Shown: positions 53,793-62,069 of the stretch, piece after piece
Layout of the letters: each line of letters opens with the position of its first letter
How positions within the stretch are numbered: the stretch's first letter is position 1
NCBI RefSeq assembly: GCF_012849555.1
Contig: NZ_CP051685.1
Location: forward strand, 2,790,001 to 2,854,000
Reading direction: 5' to 3'
Source of the DNA: Massilia forsythiae
GTDB lineage: Bacteria > Pseudomonadota > Gammaproteobacteria > Burkholderiales > Burkholderiaceae_D
Length of the DNA stretch: 64,000 nt
Program-made: the position numbers and the translations under genes
The notes under the pieces: generated by a model
Databases searched by the model: none
What the model was told of the DNA's origin: nothing
Seen by the model: only the letters and a program-made list of their open reading frames with translations

Positions 53793-55012
53793 GGTCGTTG
53801 GATGTCGACGGTCGGATCGAGCCAGGCCGAGCCCTCGAAATGCGGCCGGCGCATGTTCACCACGGTGAATACCAGCGCCAGGTCGCGCCACTCGTAGTTG
53901 TTGACGAGGTGGGTGTCGGTGCTGACGATGGCGGTGGCCACCGAGTAGCTGCCGGCGCCCAGGTTCATCGGAAAGGCGAAGCGATAGACCACTTCCTCGC
54001 CGGCCGCCACGTCGTCCAGCGGCAGCGCCTTCAGGTGGGTGTTGGTGCCGTACATCGGCTGGCCCAGGCGGTTCTTGATCATGTAGCCCAGCACCATGCG
54101 CGGGATCGGCGCGCTGGCGCGCACCGTCACCCGCAGCGTGACCGGGGCGCCGACGTCGACCACTTCCACGCGCTCGCCGTGCTCGTCGAGCAGGGCGATG
54201 TCGGCCACGGTGGCTTCGCCGGTGCCGGACACGGTCTGCACCTTGCCTTCGCCGGTCGTGTTCAGGCGCACGGTGGCGTTCTCGCGCTCGGCGATCAGGG
54301 CATTGTAGTAATCCATGATCTGCTCGGGCGGGCCTTCCATGGCGAGCCGGCCGCCGTCGAGTAGCATGGCGCGGTCGCATACCGACTGGATCGCCTGCTT
54401 GTCGTGCGAGACCAGCAGCAACGTGGTGCCCTGGCGGCGGAAGGCGCGGATACGCTCGAAGCTCTTGTGCTGGAAGTAGGCGTCGCCCACCGACAGCGCC
54501 TCGTCGACGATCAGGATGTCGGGCCGGCGCGCGGTGGCCACCGCGAACGCCACCCGCATCTGCATGCCGCTCGAATACACGCGCACCGGCTGGTCCATGT
54601 AGTCGCCGATCTCGGCGAAGGCTTCGATGTCCGGCATCAGCGCGTGGATCTCCTCGACCGTCATGCCGAGCAGCTGGCCGGCCATGACGGCGTTCTGGCG
54701 TCCCGTGAAGTCGGGATGGAAGCCCATGCCCAGTTCCAGCAGCGCGGCCACGCGGCCTTCCATGAACACGCTGCCGGTGGTCGGCTGGGTGGTGCCGGTG
54801 ATCAGCTTGAGCAGCGTGCTCTTGCCGGCGCCGTTGATGCCGATCAGGCCGACGGCTTCGCCCGGCGCCACCGTGAAGCTGATCTCGCGCAGCACCCACT
54901 TCAGCTTGTGGCGCGGCCGGTTCCCCGGCAACACCCATTCGGCCAGGCGCGACCAGCGCGTCGGGTACTGGCGGTAGGCCTTGCCCAGGTTGGAAACGAC
55001 GATCGCGCCCAT
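53789..55012 (-). CDS. wzt: Polysaccharide ABC exporter ATPase with carbohydrate-binding domain (Wzt)
   Basis: 407 residues. Walker A is GINGAGKSTLLKLI, the signature is YSSGMQMRVAFA, Walker B is ILIVDEALSVGDAYF. After residue ~260 comes a beta-rich C-terminal domain (LGYMIKNRLGQPMYGTNTH) of the Wzt type, which recognises the finished O-antigen chain end. It works with the permease upstream (1-base overlap, TGATG). Confidence 0.94.
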   Translation of the reverse strand: MGAIVVSNLGKAYRQYPTRWSRLAEWVLPGNRPRHKLKWVLREISFTVAPGEAVGLIGINGAGKSTLLKLITGTTQPTTGSVFMEGRVAALLELGMGFHPDFTGRQNAVMAGQLLGMTVEEIHALMPDIEAFAEIGDYMDQPVRVYSSGMQMRVAFAVATARRPDILIVDEALSVGDAYFQHKSFERIRAFRRQGTTLLLVSHDKQAIQSVCDRAMLLDGGRLAMEGPPEQIMDYYNALIAERENATVRLNTTGEGKVQTVSGTGEATVADIALLDEHGERVEVVDVGAPVTLRVTVRASAPIPRMVLGYMIKNRLGQPMYGTNTHLKALPLDDVAAGEEVVYRFAFPMNLGAGSYSVATAIVSTDTHLVNNYEWRDLALVFTVVNMRRPHFEGSAWLDPTVDIQRP

Positions 55013-55818
55013 CAGAGTTCGTCCACCATCTCGCCGGCGCGGCGGCGGAACAGGCGCAGGCCGAAGGCGCACAGCAGCACGGCCAGCAGCAGCACCGGCG
55101 CCAGCGCCGCCCAGTCGGGGGCCGCGCCCTTGACCAGCACGTCCTGCCAGGCGCCGACGATGCGCGCCATCGGGTTCCAGGCGATCACCGGCCGCACTGC
55201 CGGCGGCAGGATCGACGCCGGATAGACGATCGGCGTCAGCCAGAACCAGAACTGCATGGCGATGGTGACGAACTGGCCGACGTCGCGGAAGAACACGTTC
55301 AGCACGCCGGCGATCATGCCGATGCCGGTGGCCAGCAGCACCTGCAGCGCCAGCAGCGGCACGATGGCCAGGAACACCGCGCCGGGAAAGCTGCCGGACG
55401 CCACCAGGAACACGGTGAACAGGCCGAAGATGATGCCGAAGTTGAGCAGCGCGTTCAGCACCACGATCAGCGGCAGGCAGATGCGCGGGAAGCTGATCTT
55501 CTTGATCAGGTTGGCCTGCTCGATGAACATGCCCTGGGCGCGCGCGACGATCTCGGCGAACAGTCCCCAGTTGAGCACGCCGGCGCACAGGTAGATGCTG
55601 TAGGCGAAGCGGGCGTCGGGCGCGGCGCCCGGCAGGCGGCTGTGCATGACCTCGGCGAAGATCACGGTGTACACCACGATCATCGCCAGCGGCGACAGCA
55701 GCGACCAGACCGCGCCCAGCATGGCGTTGCTGTATTTCGCCTGGAATTCGCGCTTGACGCTGCCCAGCACGAAGCCGCGGTAGGTCCACAGGCCGCGCAG
55801 CATCGCTGCCGGGATCAT
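55012..55818 (-). CDS. wzm: Polysaccharide ABC exporter permease (Wzm)
   Basis: 268 residues with six membrane helices. ABC-2 type features: FVLGSVKREFQAKYSNAMLG, AVWSLLSPLAMIVVYTVIFA, NVFFRDVGQFVTIAMQFWFW and the Pro-containing LTPIVYPASILP. With Wzt it moves undecaprenyl-linked glycans across the inner membrane. First gene of the four-gene export operon. Confidence 0.94.
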   Translation of the reverse strand: MIPAAMLRGLWTYRGFVLGSVKREFQAKYSNAMLGAVWSLLSPLAMIVVYTVIFAEVMHSRLPGAAPDARFAYSIYLCAGVLNWGLFAEIVARAQGMFIEQANLIKKISFPRICLPLIVVLNALLNFGIIFGLFTVFLVASGSFPGAVFLAIVPLLALQVLLATGIGMIAGVLNVFFRDVGQFVTIAMQFWFWLTPIVYPASILPPAVRPVIAWNPMARIVGAWQDVLVKGAAPDWAALAPVLLLAVLLCAFGLRLFRRRAGEMVDEL

Positions 55819-55902
55819 GGCGCGGCCCCGGTGGAGGGCGGGTGCATCGGGTGCTGGTTCATATGGGGCGTGGCGGTAGCGGAAGCGAAATGCGAGGGCG
55901 GG

Positions 55903-55908
55903 ATTATA
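55903..55908 (-). promoter_or_regulatory. Possible -10 element for the wzm operon
   Basis: On the minus strand TATAAT lies about 85 bp before the wzm ATG, in the 129 bp between crp-like gene and wzm. No good -35 is seen 17 bp away, so activation or another promoter type is possible. Confidence 0.35.
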
Positions 55909-55947
55909 CTCTACGGTATCGGCGCGCCATGCGTCCCCTGCGTTCGC

Positions 55948-56703
55948 TTATCCCTGGATCAGCCTCTGCAACCCGTCCGGATCGAGGATCACCAGCCGGT
56001 TCGCCTCCTTCTGCGCGATCCCCTGCTGCACCAGGTTGAGCAGCGCCCGCGTGACCGTCTCGCGGCTGGTATTGATCATGTTGGCGATGTCCTGGTGGGT
56101 CGGCAGGTTTTCCACCACCGCCTGGGCGCCGCCGTCGCCGGCGCCGGTGCGCTGCATCAGCGCCAGGTAGGTATAGATGCGGCGCGTGGTGTTGTTGATG
56201 CTGAGAATGGCGCGGAATTCGGAATCGCGCTGGATCTTCTGGGCCAGGTGGCGCAGCATCTGGTTGGCCACGCTGGGCGAATGCGAGAACAGGTGCAGGG
56301 CGGTGGCGGCCGGCAGGAAGGCCACCAGCACGTCGCTGGTCGCCACCACCGAGGCCGAGCGGGTCGAATTGTTGATGACGGCGATCTCGCCGAAGAAATC
56401 GCCCGGCGCCAGGATGCGCAGGCCGATCGAGCGGCCATCCTCGGTCACGTCCACCACCTGCAGCTGGCCGGACAGCAGGAACAGCAGGCCGTCGCCGCTG
56501 CCGCCCTTGTGCAGCACCACGTCGCGCTTGTTGTAATGGCGGATGCGCACGTCGCTGCCGACGCGCCGCATCTCCTCGTCGCTGAGGCCGGACAGCAAGG
56601 GGATCTTGCGCAGGTTGATCTGGATGTGGCTTTCTTCAGGCAGCGCGTGGTCGGCCGGCTGTCTGGCGGAAGGCGGGGGCGAAGTCTTGCTCAGGGACAT
56701 CAT
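55948..56703 (-). CDS. Crp/Fnr-family regulator, CRP-like
   Basis: 251 residues. The cyclic-nucleotide fold includes GDFFGEIAVINNSTRSASVVA split at GE and RSA, the positions that bind cAMP in CRP (GE and RS). The helix-turn-helix is LPTHQDIANMINTSRETVTR; its recognition helix SRETVxR has the same Arg-Glu-Arg contacts as E. coli CRP (SRETVGR), predicting TGTGA-N6-TCACA sites. No FNR cysteines are present. It follows the barrel gene by 41 bp, downstream of a class III cyclase. Such sites occur upstream of the two divergent genes at 60.1 and 61.9 kb. Confidence 0.9.
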   Translation of the reverse strand: MMSLSKTSPPPSARQPADHALPEESHIQINLRKIPLLSGLSDEEMRRVGSDVRIRHYNKRDVVLHKGGSGDGLLFLLSGQLQVVDVTEDGRSIGLRILAPGDFFGEIAVINNSTRSASVVATSDVLVAFLPAATALHLFSHSPSVANQMLRHLAQKIQRDSEFRAILSINNTTRRIYTYLALMQRTGAGDGGAQAVVENLPTHQDIANMINTSRETVTRALLNLVQQGIAQKEANRLVILDPDGLQRLIQG

Positions 56704-56744
56704 CGATGGATCCTTTCAACGCGCCTGGCGCCGTTCGGCCGCGC

Positions 56745-58016
56745 TCACGGCAGCTGCCATTGCCAGCTCAACTGCAAAATCCGGTCATTGTACTGAAAGA
56801 TGCCGATGTTTTCCCTGTTTCTCACCGCCCGCGCTTCCAGTTGTAGCGTTTGGTGCTTGGCGAACTGGTACGACAGGGCCGTGCGCAGCACCTCGGTGCG
56901 CTGGGCGCGCACGGCGTCGATCAGTTCCGGCGCATACGGCGCCGCGCTGCCCCAGGTCTGGCGCGTGTAACCCAGTTCGCCGGTCAGGCTGGCCGGCAGG
57001 CTGCGCCGCAGCAACAGGCTGGCGATGCCGCCGTGGCGGTTGCCGCCCGGGCGCTGGGTGCGCGCCCGGTCGTCCAACAGGGCAAAAGCGGCGTTGGCCA
57101 CCAGCGGACCGCTGCGCCACGACAGCAGGGCGCGGCCTTCCAGCGTCAACGAATCGAAATTGGTGAGGGTCACATACCGGTTCCAGGTGGCGCTGCCGCT
57201 CACGGTCAGCTGGGTGCCGGCGGGCAACGGCAGGGCGGGGGTCGCGCGCGCCTGCAACTGCCCCTGGCGCTGGTACAACTGTCCGCCCAGGGTGACCGCG
57301 CCGAGGGTGGCGCCGGCGCGCACCGTCCAGCGGCCGATGCGCCACGGCGATTCCACGCCGGCGAACAGCGCTGCACTGTCGTAGCGGTGGATGTGGTCGT
57401 TGCGGCGCGCCTGGTACTGGACATAGCCGACGCTGCCGTTCGGCGTGAGTTCGCGCAGGTAGTCCACGCCGACCACGCTGTAATCGTCGCGCTGGGGCAG
57501 GAAATCCGGCAGCAGCGTCAATTCGACCGGCTGCTGGCCGCGGTCCACCACCAGCGACGTCACGCTGGCACCCTGGTTGACGTTGCGGTCGATGCCGCGG
57601 CCTGCCGTCACCACCGTCGACCTGACCGGTTCCCATGGCTTGCAGCCGGCTTCGCGGGTTTCCGCGATCAGCACCAGGATGTCCTGCGAAGGCTGGAAGC
57701 GCGTCTCGAAGGTGGCGAACAGGCGTTCGGCCTCGTCGCCGTTGCCCAGCGCGCACTGGGTCAGCGCGAGGTCCAGCCATGCGCCGGCATGCAGCGGCTG
57801 TTCCGCCACCAGGCGCCGCAACGCCTGCGACGCATCGGTACGGCGGCCTTCGGCCAACGCTTCCAGCGCTTCCCGGTACAGCGTTTGCTGCGGCGAGTCG
57901 GCCGCGCGGGTTTCCTCGGCGCCGGCATCGGCGCCGTCCGCGCCGTGCGCATGCGCACAGGCCCCGGCCAGTGCCAGCAGCGCGGCCGCCGCCAGGCGAT
58001 GCGCGCGCAAGCTCAT
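56745..58016 (-). CDS. Outer-membrane protein: TPR region plus beta-barrel
   Basis: 423 residues. A signal peptide (LAAAALLALAGACAHAHG) is followed by TPR-like helices (YREALEALAEGRRTDASQAL, then AWLDLALTQCALGNGDEAE) to ~110. The rest alternates polar and hydrophobic residues in beta-strands and ends with a typical barrel C-terminus (RILQLSWQWQLP). Similar TPR-barrel proteins export polysaccharide or help place surface lipoproteins. The ATG overlaps the cyclase stop (ATGA), so both are made together. Confidence 0.82.
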   Translation of the reverse strand: MSLRAHRLAAAALLALAGACAHAHGADGADAGAEETRAADSPQQTLYREALEALAEGRRTDASQALRRLVAEQPLHAGAWLDLALTQCALGNGDEAERLFATFETRFQPSQDILVLIAETREAGCKPWEPVRSTVVTAGRGIDRNVNQGASVTSLVVDRGQQPVELTLLPDFLPQRDDYSVVGVDYLRELTPNGSVGYVQYQARRNDHIHRYDSAALFAGVESPWRIGRWTVRAGATLGAVTLGGQLYQRQGQLQARATPALPLPAGTQLTVSGSATWNRYVTLTNFDSLTLEGRALLSWRSGPLVANAAFALLDDRARTQRPGGNRHGGIASLLLRRSLPASLTGELGYTRQTWGSAAPYAPELIDAVRAQRTEVLRTALSYQFAKHQTLQLEARAVRNRENIGIFQYNDRILQLSWQWQLP

Positions 58017-59914
58017 GCCTCCGGCTCCGTCAGGGCGGCGCTCGAAGGCAGGCCGCCACGCATATTGCTGTCCGATCGCTCCATGCTGTCCTGAAAAGTG
58101 AAAATCCGGGTTGGTCGTTCCTTGCCGCGCAGGCGCCGTTCGCCCAGCGCCAGAAAACCATGGCGCCGCGCGCGCGCCACCGTACCGGGCCCGATGACGA
58201 CGTCGTGCGGGTAGTCGCGCGCCGCCTGCTCCAGGCGCGACGCCGTGTTCACGCTGTCGCCGACGGCAGTATAGATACTGCGGAAGCTGGTGCCGAAATC
58301 GCCCGCCATGGCGGCGCCGCTTTCGATCCCGATGCGTACCCGCAGCGGCGCATGGCCGCGGCGCTCGCGCGCGGCGCTGAATTCCCGTACCCGCTGCAAG
58401 ATCGCAAGCGCGGCGTCCAGCGCCAGGTCGGCGTGCCGTTCCAGCGGCAGCGGCGCGCCCCAGAACGCCACCAGGCCGTCGCCGGTGTACTTGTCCAGCG
58501 TGCCCTGGCGCTCGATCACCGGTCCGGTGAGGCAGTCGAGGAAGCCGCGGGTGAGCTGCGCGGCTTCCTCGACCGGCAAGGCCTCGACCTGCGCGGTATA
58601 GCCCTCCATGTCGGCGATCAGGGTCGTCACGTCCAGCTGACGCGGCTGCAGGGGATCCTCGAGGTCGCTGCGCAGCAGTTCCGCCACCACCGCCGGCGCC
58701 ACGTACTGGCGCAGCGTCAGCAGCAGGTGGCGCGAACGCCGCTGGCTCAATTGCCACTGGTAGGGCACCGCCACCGCCAGCAGGAACAGGTTGGCGGCCA
58801 GCGGCGCGCCGGTGTGGAAGTGCGGGTCGTGCGGGGTGGCCAGGAACGTCAGGCCGAGCCAGGCCAGCGAACTGGCGCCGAGCAGGCCGACGCTGGCCAT
58901 GGCCGACAAGCGCGAGAAGGCCAGCGGCACCAGCAAGGCCGTCAGCGCGATCCAGCCGAGCGCCAGTGCGCGGCCCGGCCACGGCGCCGGCGCCCGTCCG
59001 GCCTGGCGGTCGAGCAGGGTCGACAACATTGCCGCCTGCACTCCCAGGCCGGGACGGCTGGCCGCCAGCGGCGTCGCCACGCGGTCGCCCATGCCGAGCG
59101 AGGACGAGCCCACCAGCACCAGGCGGCCGCGCGCGCTGGCCGGGTCGATCGACTGGTCGAGAATGTCGGCAGCGCTGGCCACCGTGTAGGCGCGCCAGTC
59201 GCGTTCGAAGCCGACCCGCACCAGGCCGGTGTCCGCCAGCGCGAGCGTTCCCTGGCCGGCGCAGCAATTGACCAGCGCCAGCGCCAGCGCCGGATAGGCA
59301 TGACCGCCGTAGCGGGTGATCAGCGGCACGCGCCGCAGCGTGCCGTCCGGGTCGGGAATGAAGCCGATGGCGCCGACGTGCGGCGCCTGCGCCAGCGCGG
59401 GGTAATTGGCAATGTAGCCGGTGGCTTCGATGCCGCCGGTATAGGTATCCACGGCGCCGCCCAGGTGGCCGTCGCGGATCGGCTCCGGACGCAACCGGGC
59501 CAGGTCGAAATCGAAGGCCTGGGCCGGCACCACCGGACCGTGGCGCGCCAGCAGGGCCAGGCGAAGATCGCCGGCGGTGGATGCGGCCTGGGTGCGTGGC
59601 GCGGCGCCGGCCATGGTGGCGCTGGCCTCGGGCAGCAGGATGTCGAGGGCGACCCCGCGCGCCTCGTAGCGGCTGAGCAGGATCTCGACCAGGTCGGCCA
59701 GGCGCTCGCGCGGCCAGGGCCAGGGGCCGCGCCTGGCCAGGCTGGCCTCGTCGATGTCGACCACCAGCACGCGCGGCTCGGGGGCGTCGCTCACGCGCAC
59801 GCGCAGGAAGGCGTCGCGCAGCCATTCGTTGGCGACGAACGACAGATGCGTCGGCTGGCCCCACTGCATCCAGGCGCCAAGCGCCACCGCTGCCGCCGCG
59901 ATCAGCCAGCGCAT
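58013..59914 (-). CDS. CHASE2-domain class III adenylate/guanylate cyclase
   Basis: 633 residues from MRWLIAAAAVALGAW; an ATG at 60025 is in frame, but a TATAAT at 60029-60034 on this strand would put the transcript start near it, favouring the shorter form. After one membrane helix comes a CHASE2 sensor (RVLVVDIDEASLARRGPWPW), three more helices near 300-390, then the catalytic domain. Its metal-binding Asp are in TLIADMEGYT and KYTGDGLVAFWGAP; AVGDSVNTASRLEQ holds the Asn/Arg of the active site. Lys and Asp at the base-recognition positions favour ATP. It would make cAMP in response to a periplasmic cue. Confidence 0.9.
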   Translation of the reverse strand: MRWLIAAAAVALGAWMQWGQPTHLSFVANEWLRDAFLRVRVSDAPEPRVLVVDIDEASLARRGPWPWPRERLADLVEILLSRYEARGVALDILLPEASATMAGAAPRTQAASTAGDLRLALLARHGPVVPAQAFDFDLARLRPEPIRDGHLGGAVDTYTGGIEATGYIANYPALAQAPHVGAIGFIPDPDGTLRRVPLITRYGGHAYPALALALVNCCAGQGTLALADTGLVRVGFERDWRAYTVASAADILDQSIDPASARGRLVLVGSSSLGMGDRVATPLAASRPGLGVQAAMLSTLLDRQAGRAPAPWPGRALALGWIALTALLVPLAFSRLSAMASVGLLGASSLAWLGLTFLATPHDPHFHTGAPLAANLFLLAVAVPYQWQLSQRRSRHLLLTLRQYVAPAVVAELLRSDLEDPLQPRQLDVTTLIADMEGYTAQVEALPVEEAAQLTRGFLDCLTGPVIERQGTLDKYTGDGLVAFWGAPLPLERHADLALDAALAILQRVREFSAARERRGHAPLRVRIGIESGAAMAGDFGTSFRSIYTAVGDSVNTASRLEQAARDYPHDVVIGPGTVARARRHGFLALGERRLRGKERPTRIFTFQDSMERSDSNMRGGLPSSAALTEPEA

Positions 59915-60111
59915 GGCCGCAGCGGTCTTCCTGGGCGTCTGCAGGGGATGGGGCACGACGGCGGCGAGTGATGGGGGATGTGCTGCCACGCGGATAAAAA
60001 GTTTCGAAACCGTTGAAACCAACAAGACATTATAGCGCGCGCATGTTGCTAGCGCGCACTATCCTTTGTAATGGAAGGGAAAAACCAACAGGCGGACGCC
60101 AGCGTTCCATT

Positions 60112-60159
60112 TATAATTGTGACGATCATCACTGTAACCTGCCGCTGCCGCCCTGTAAT
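60112..60159 (+). promoter_or_regulatory. CRP site and class II-type promoter of the FecR gene
   Basis: TGTGA-CGATCA-TCACT (60118-60133) matches 9 of 10 bases of the CRP consensus. A -10 (TGTAAT, 60154-60159) gives a start near 60166, putting the CRP centre close to -41, the class II position. The start is 21 bases before the ATG with GGGAGG between. A TATAAT at 60112-60117 overlaps the CRP site and would be a second, CRP-repressed promoter. Confidence 0.65.
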
Positions 60160-60186
60160 CTCGGGACAGGGAGGAAACCCGATACC

Positions 60187-61581
60187 ATGTTGCGCCACCA
60201 GATTGCCACCATCGTCATTGCCTGTGCGTGGGCCTGCGCCGCCCAGGGCGCGTACGCGGCCGACGCCGGCCGTATCATCTTTACTTCCGGCAAAGCCAGT
60301 ATCGGCGACCAGCCGGCGGTGGAGGGCGCCCGTGTCCAGGAAGGCCAGCTGCTGGCCACCGGCAACGACGGCTACCTGTACATCAAGACGGTCGACAACG
60401 GCCTGTTCATCCTGCGCCCGGGCAGCCGCGCACGCATCGATGCCTACCACGTGGACAATGCCGATCCGGCCAACACGCGCGTCAAGTTCGAACTGCTCGG
60501 CGGCGTGGCGCGCAGCAAATCGGGCGATGCGGTCAAGCAGGCGCGCCAGAATTTCCGGTTCAATACGCCGGTTGCCGCGATCGGCGTGCGCGGCACCGAT
60601 TTCACCGTGTTCACCGACGAGCATACCTCGCGCGTCGCAGTACTGACCGGCGGGGTGGTCGTCAGCGGCTTCGCTGGCGCCTGCAGTCCGGCCGGCAGCG
60701 GCCCGTGCGACGGTGCTGCCAGCCGCGAATTGTCGGCGGCCCAGCGTGGCCAGTTGCTGCAGGTGACGCGCGGCCAGGCCGCGCCCCAGTTGCTCAGCGG
60801 CAGCGCACTAGCGCCGGACCTGGTGTCGCCGCCGCGCACCGATGAGCCGGTGGCCAAGACCGACGCCGCTGCCGGCGGCAGTTCGACGAATGCCGTCACG
60901 CCGAACCTGGAAGCGAAAAAGGTGGCGGCGCTGAACAGCATCGCCGAGCAGGCGCCGGCGGCGCAGCCGCTGCAGCCGGTGCTGCCGGCGCCCACGACGC
61001 CGGCGCCGGTACCGGTGCCGGTGGCGGTCGCGCCGGTGCAGCCCGACCAGCCGGTGCAGCCGGACAGCGGCATCGTCTGGGGGCGCTGGCAGCAGGTCGA
61101 TGCCTATTATCCGAAGTTCCACCTGCCCACCGAGATGTCGAAGAACGAATTGATCGCACTGGACGGCGATTACGCCTTGTTGCGCACGCCCGGACGCGAC
61201 TTCGTGGCGCCCAACAACGGCGCCGTCGGCTTCACGCTGCGCGAAGCCGAGGCAGTGGTGTATACCGACTACGGCTACGGATCGTTCACGGTGGCGCCCG
61301 CCACGGTTGCCAATGGCAGGCTGAATGTCGATTTTGGCAGCCGCGGCTTCACCACCAGCTTCGATATCCTGAGCAAGGGCGAAAGCTTTCCGTTCCAGGC
61401 CAGCGGTACGGTCGACACGGATGGCCGCCTGAATGCCGGCGAACAGAGTTCCCCCAAAGGCTACCTGAACCTGCAGGGGCTGCTCAGCAACGACAAGGGC
61501 GGTAGCGCGGCCTACATCTTCAACGGCCGCATCGACGACATGCGCCGTGTCAATGGCGCAACATATTGGCAAAAGCGCTAA
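60187..61581 (+). CDS. Secreted FecR-domain protein
   Basis: 464 residues with a signal peptide (IATIVIACAWACAAQGAYAA). The FecR-like domain covers ~30-180: GRIIFTSGKASIGDQPAV, GYLYIKTVDNGLFILRPGSR, and FNTPVAAIGVRGTDFTV, which is the family signature. A Pro/Ala/Val-rich linker (~235-305) leads to a C-terminal beta domain ending FNGRIDDMRRVNG. There is no membrane anchor as in sigma regulators, so it is a periplasmic or surface member that occurs with CHASE2 cyclases. It is divergent from the cyclase and has a CRP site. Confidence 0.88.
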   Translation: MLRHQIATIVIACAWACAAQGAYAADAGRIIFTSGKASIGDQPAVEGARVQEGQLLATGNDGYLYIKTVDNGLFILRPGSRARIDAYHVDNADPANTRVKFELLGGVARSKSGDAVKQARQNFRFNTPVAAIGVRGTDFTVFTDEHTSRVAVLTGGVVVSGFAGACSPAGSGPCDGAASRELSAAQRGQLLQVTRGQAAPQLLSGSALAPDLVSPPRTDEPVAKTDAAAGGSSTNAVTPNLEAKKVAALNSIAEQAPAAQPLQPVLPAPTTPAPVPVPVAVAPVQPDQPVQPDSGIVWGRWQQVDAYYPKFHLPTEMSKNELIALDGDYALLRTPGRDFVAPNNGAVGFTLREAEAVVYTDYGYGSFTVAPATVANGRLNVDFGSRGFTTSFDILSKGESFPFQASGTVDTDGRLNAGEQSSPKGYLNLQGLLSNDKGGSAAYIFNGRIDDMRRVNGATYWQKR

Positions 61582-61621
61582 CGCGCCAGAAGCCGGCATC
61601 ATCCTGAATGATGTGCATTCC

Positions 61622-61651
61622 AAGGCCCTCGTCGAGAGGGCTTTTGTTTTT
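61622..61651 (+). terminator. Rho-independent terminator after the FecR gene
   Basis: GCCCTC (61625-61630) pairs with GAGGGC (61636-61641) over a 5-nt loop, extended by AAG/TTT, and followed by TTTTGTTTTT. Confidence 0.88.
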
Positions 61652-62069
61652 GCGCGGCAGCCGCACTGGCCCAGGATGACAGCATCGTGTCATCGGGAGG
61701 CGAGGCATGGAATTCTATTCAAAAATCACAAAATGGTTAAAAAGGCAAAATAATTCGAACGTCAAAAATCGCTTTTTAATAAATTGTTCATATTCTTTCA
61801 AATTGTTACATGCGTTTGTCTCCCATGCGCTATCACTGACGTATGTATCGACGGTTTTCATTGGGAAAACAGTTCCGTTTCAAGAGAATTACGAACATGC
61901 CCTGTGTAAAAAAAAATTTCTCAAATCCGTATAACTTTGCGATTTTTGTGACCGCCATCACATTGAATACGGCATTTGATCTGGCATGATTCGCGGCGTT
62001 GGACAGCTACACAAAATTTTGAGGCTGCACAATCTAGACTAATCGATCGATCTAATCGGAGTGTTAAAA
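61652..62069. other. AT-rich leader region of the DUF4214 gene
   Basis: 418 bp, much lower in GC than its surroundings, with no supported gene. It contains the CRP site given separately and a short untranslated leader. The AT-richness may reflect H-NS-like silencing or simply a large regulatory region for a surface protein. Confidence 0.5.
61947..61990 (+). promoter_or_regulatory. Perfect CRP site with class II-type promoter before the DUF4214 gene
   Basis: TGTGA-CCGCCA-TCACA (61947-61962) matches all ten consensus bases. A -10 (CATGAT, 61985-61990) puts the start near 61997, so the CRP centre lies at about -42. The distance from TGTGA to the -10 is 38 bp, against 36 bp at the FecR promoter. 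Confidence 0.7.

Noticed and set aside
61707..61934. 75-codon plus-strand frame in the AT-rich leader
   Set aside because: Weak start, unusual composition, and the region better fits a promoter area with a CRP site downstream.
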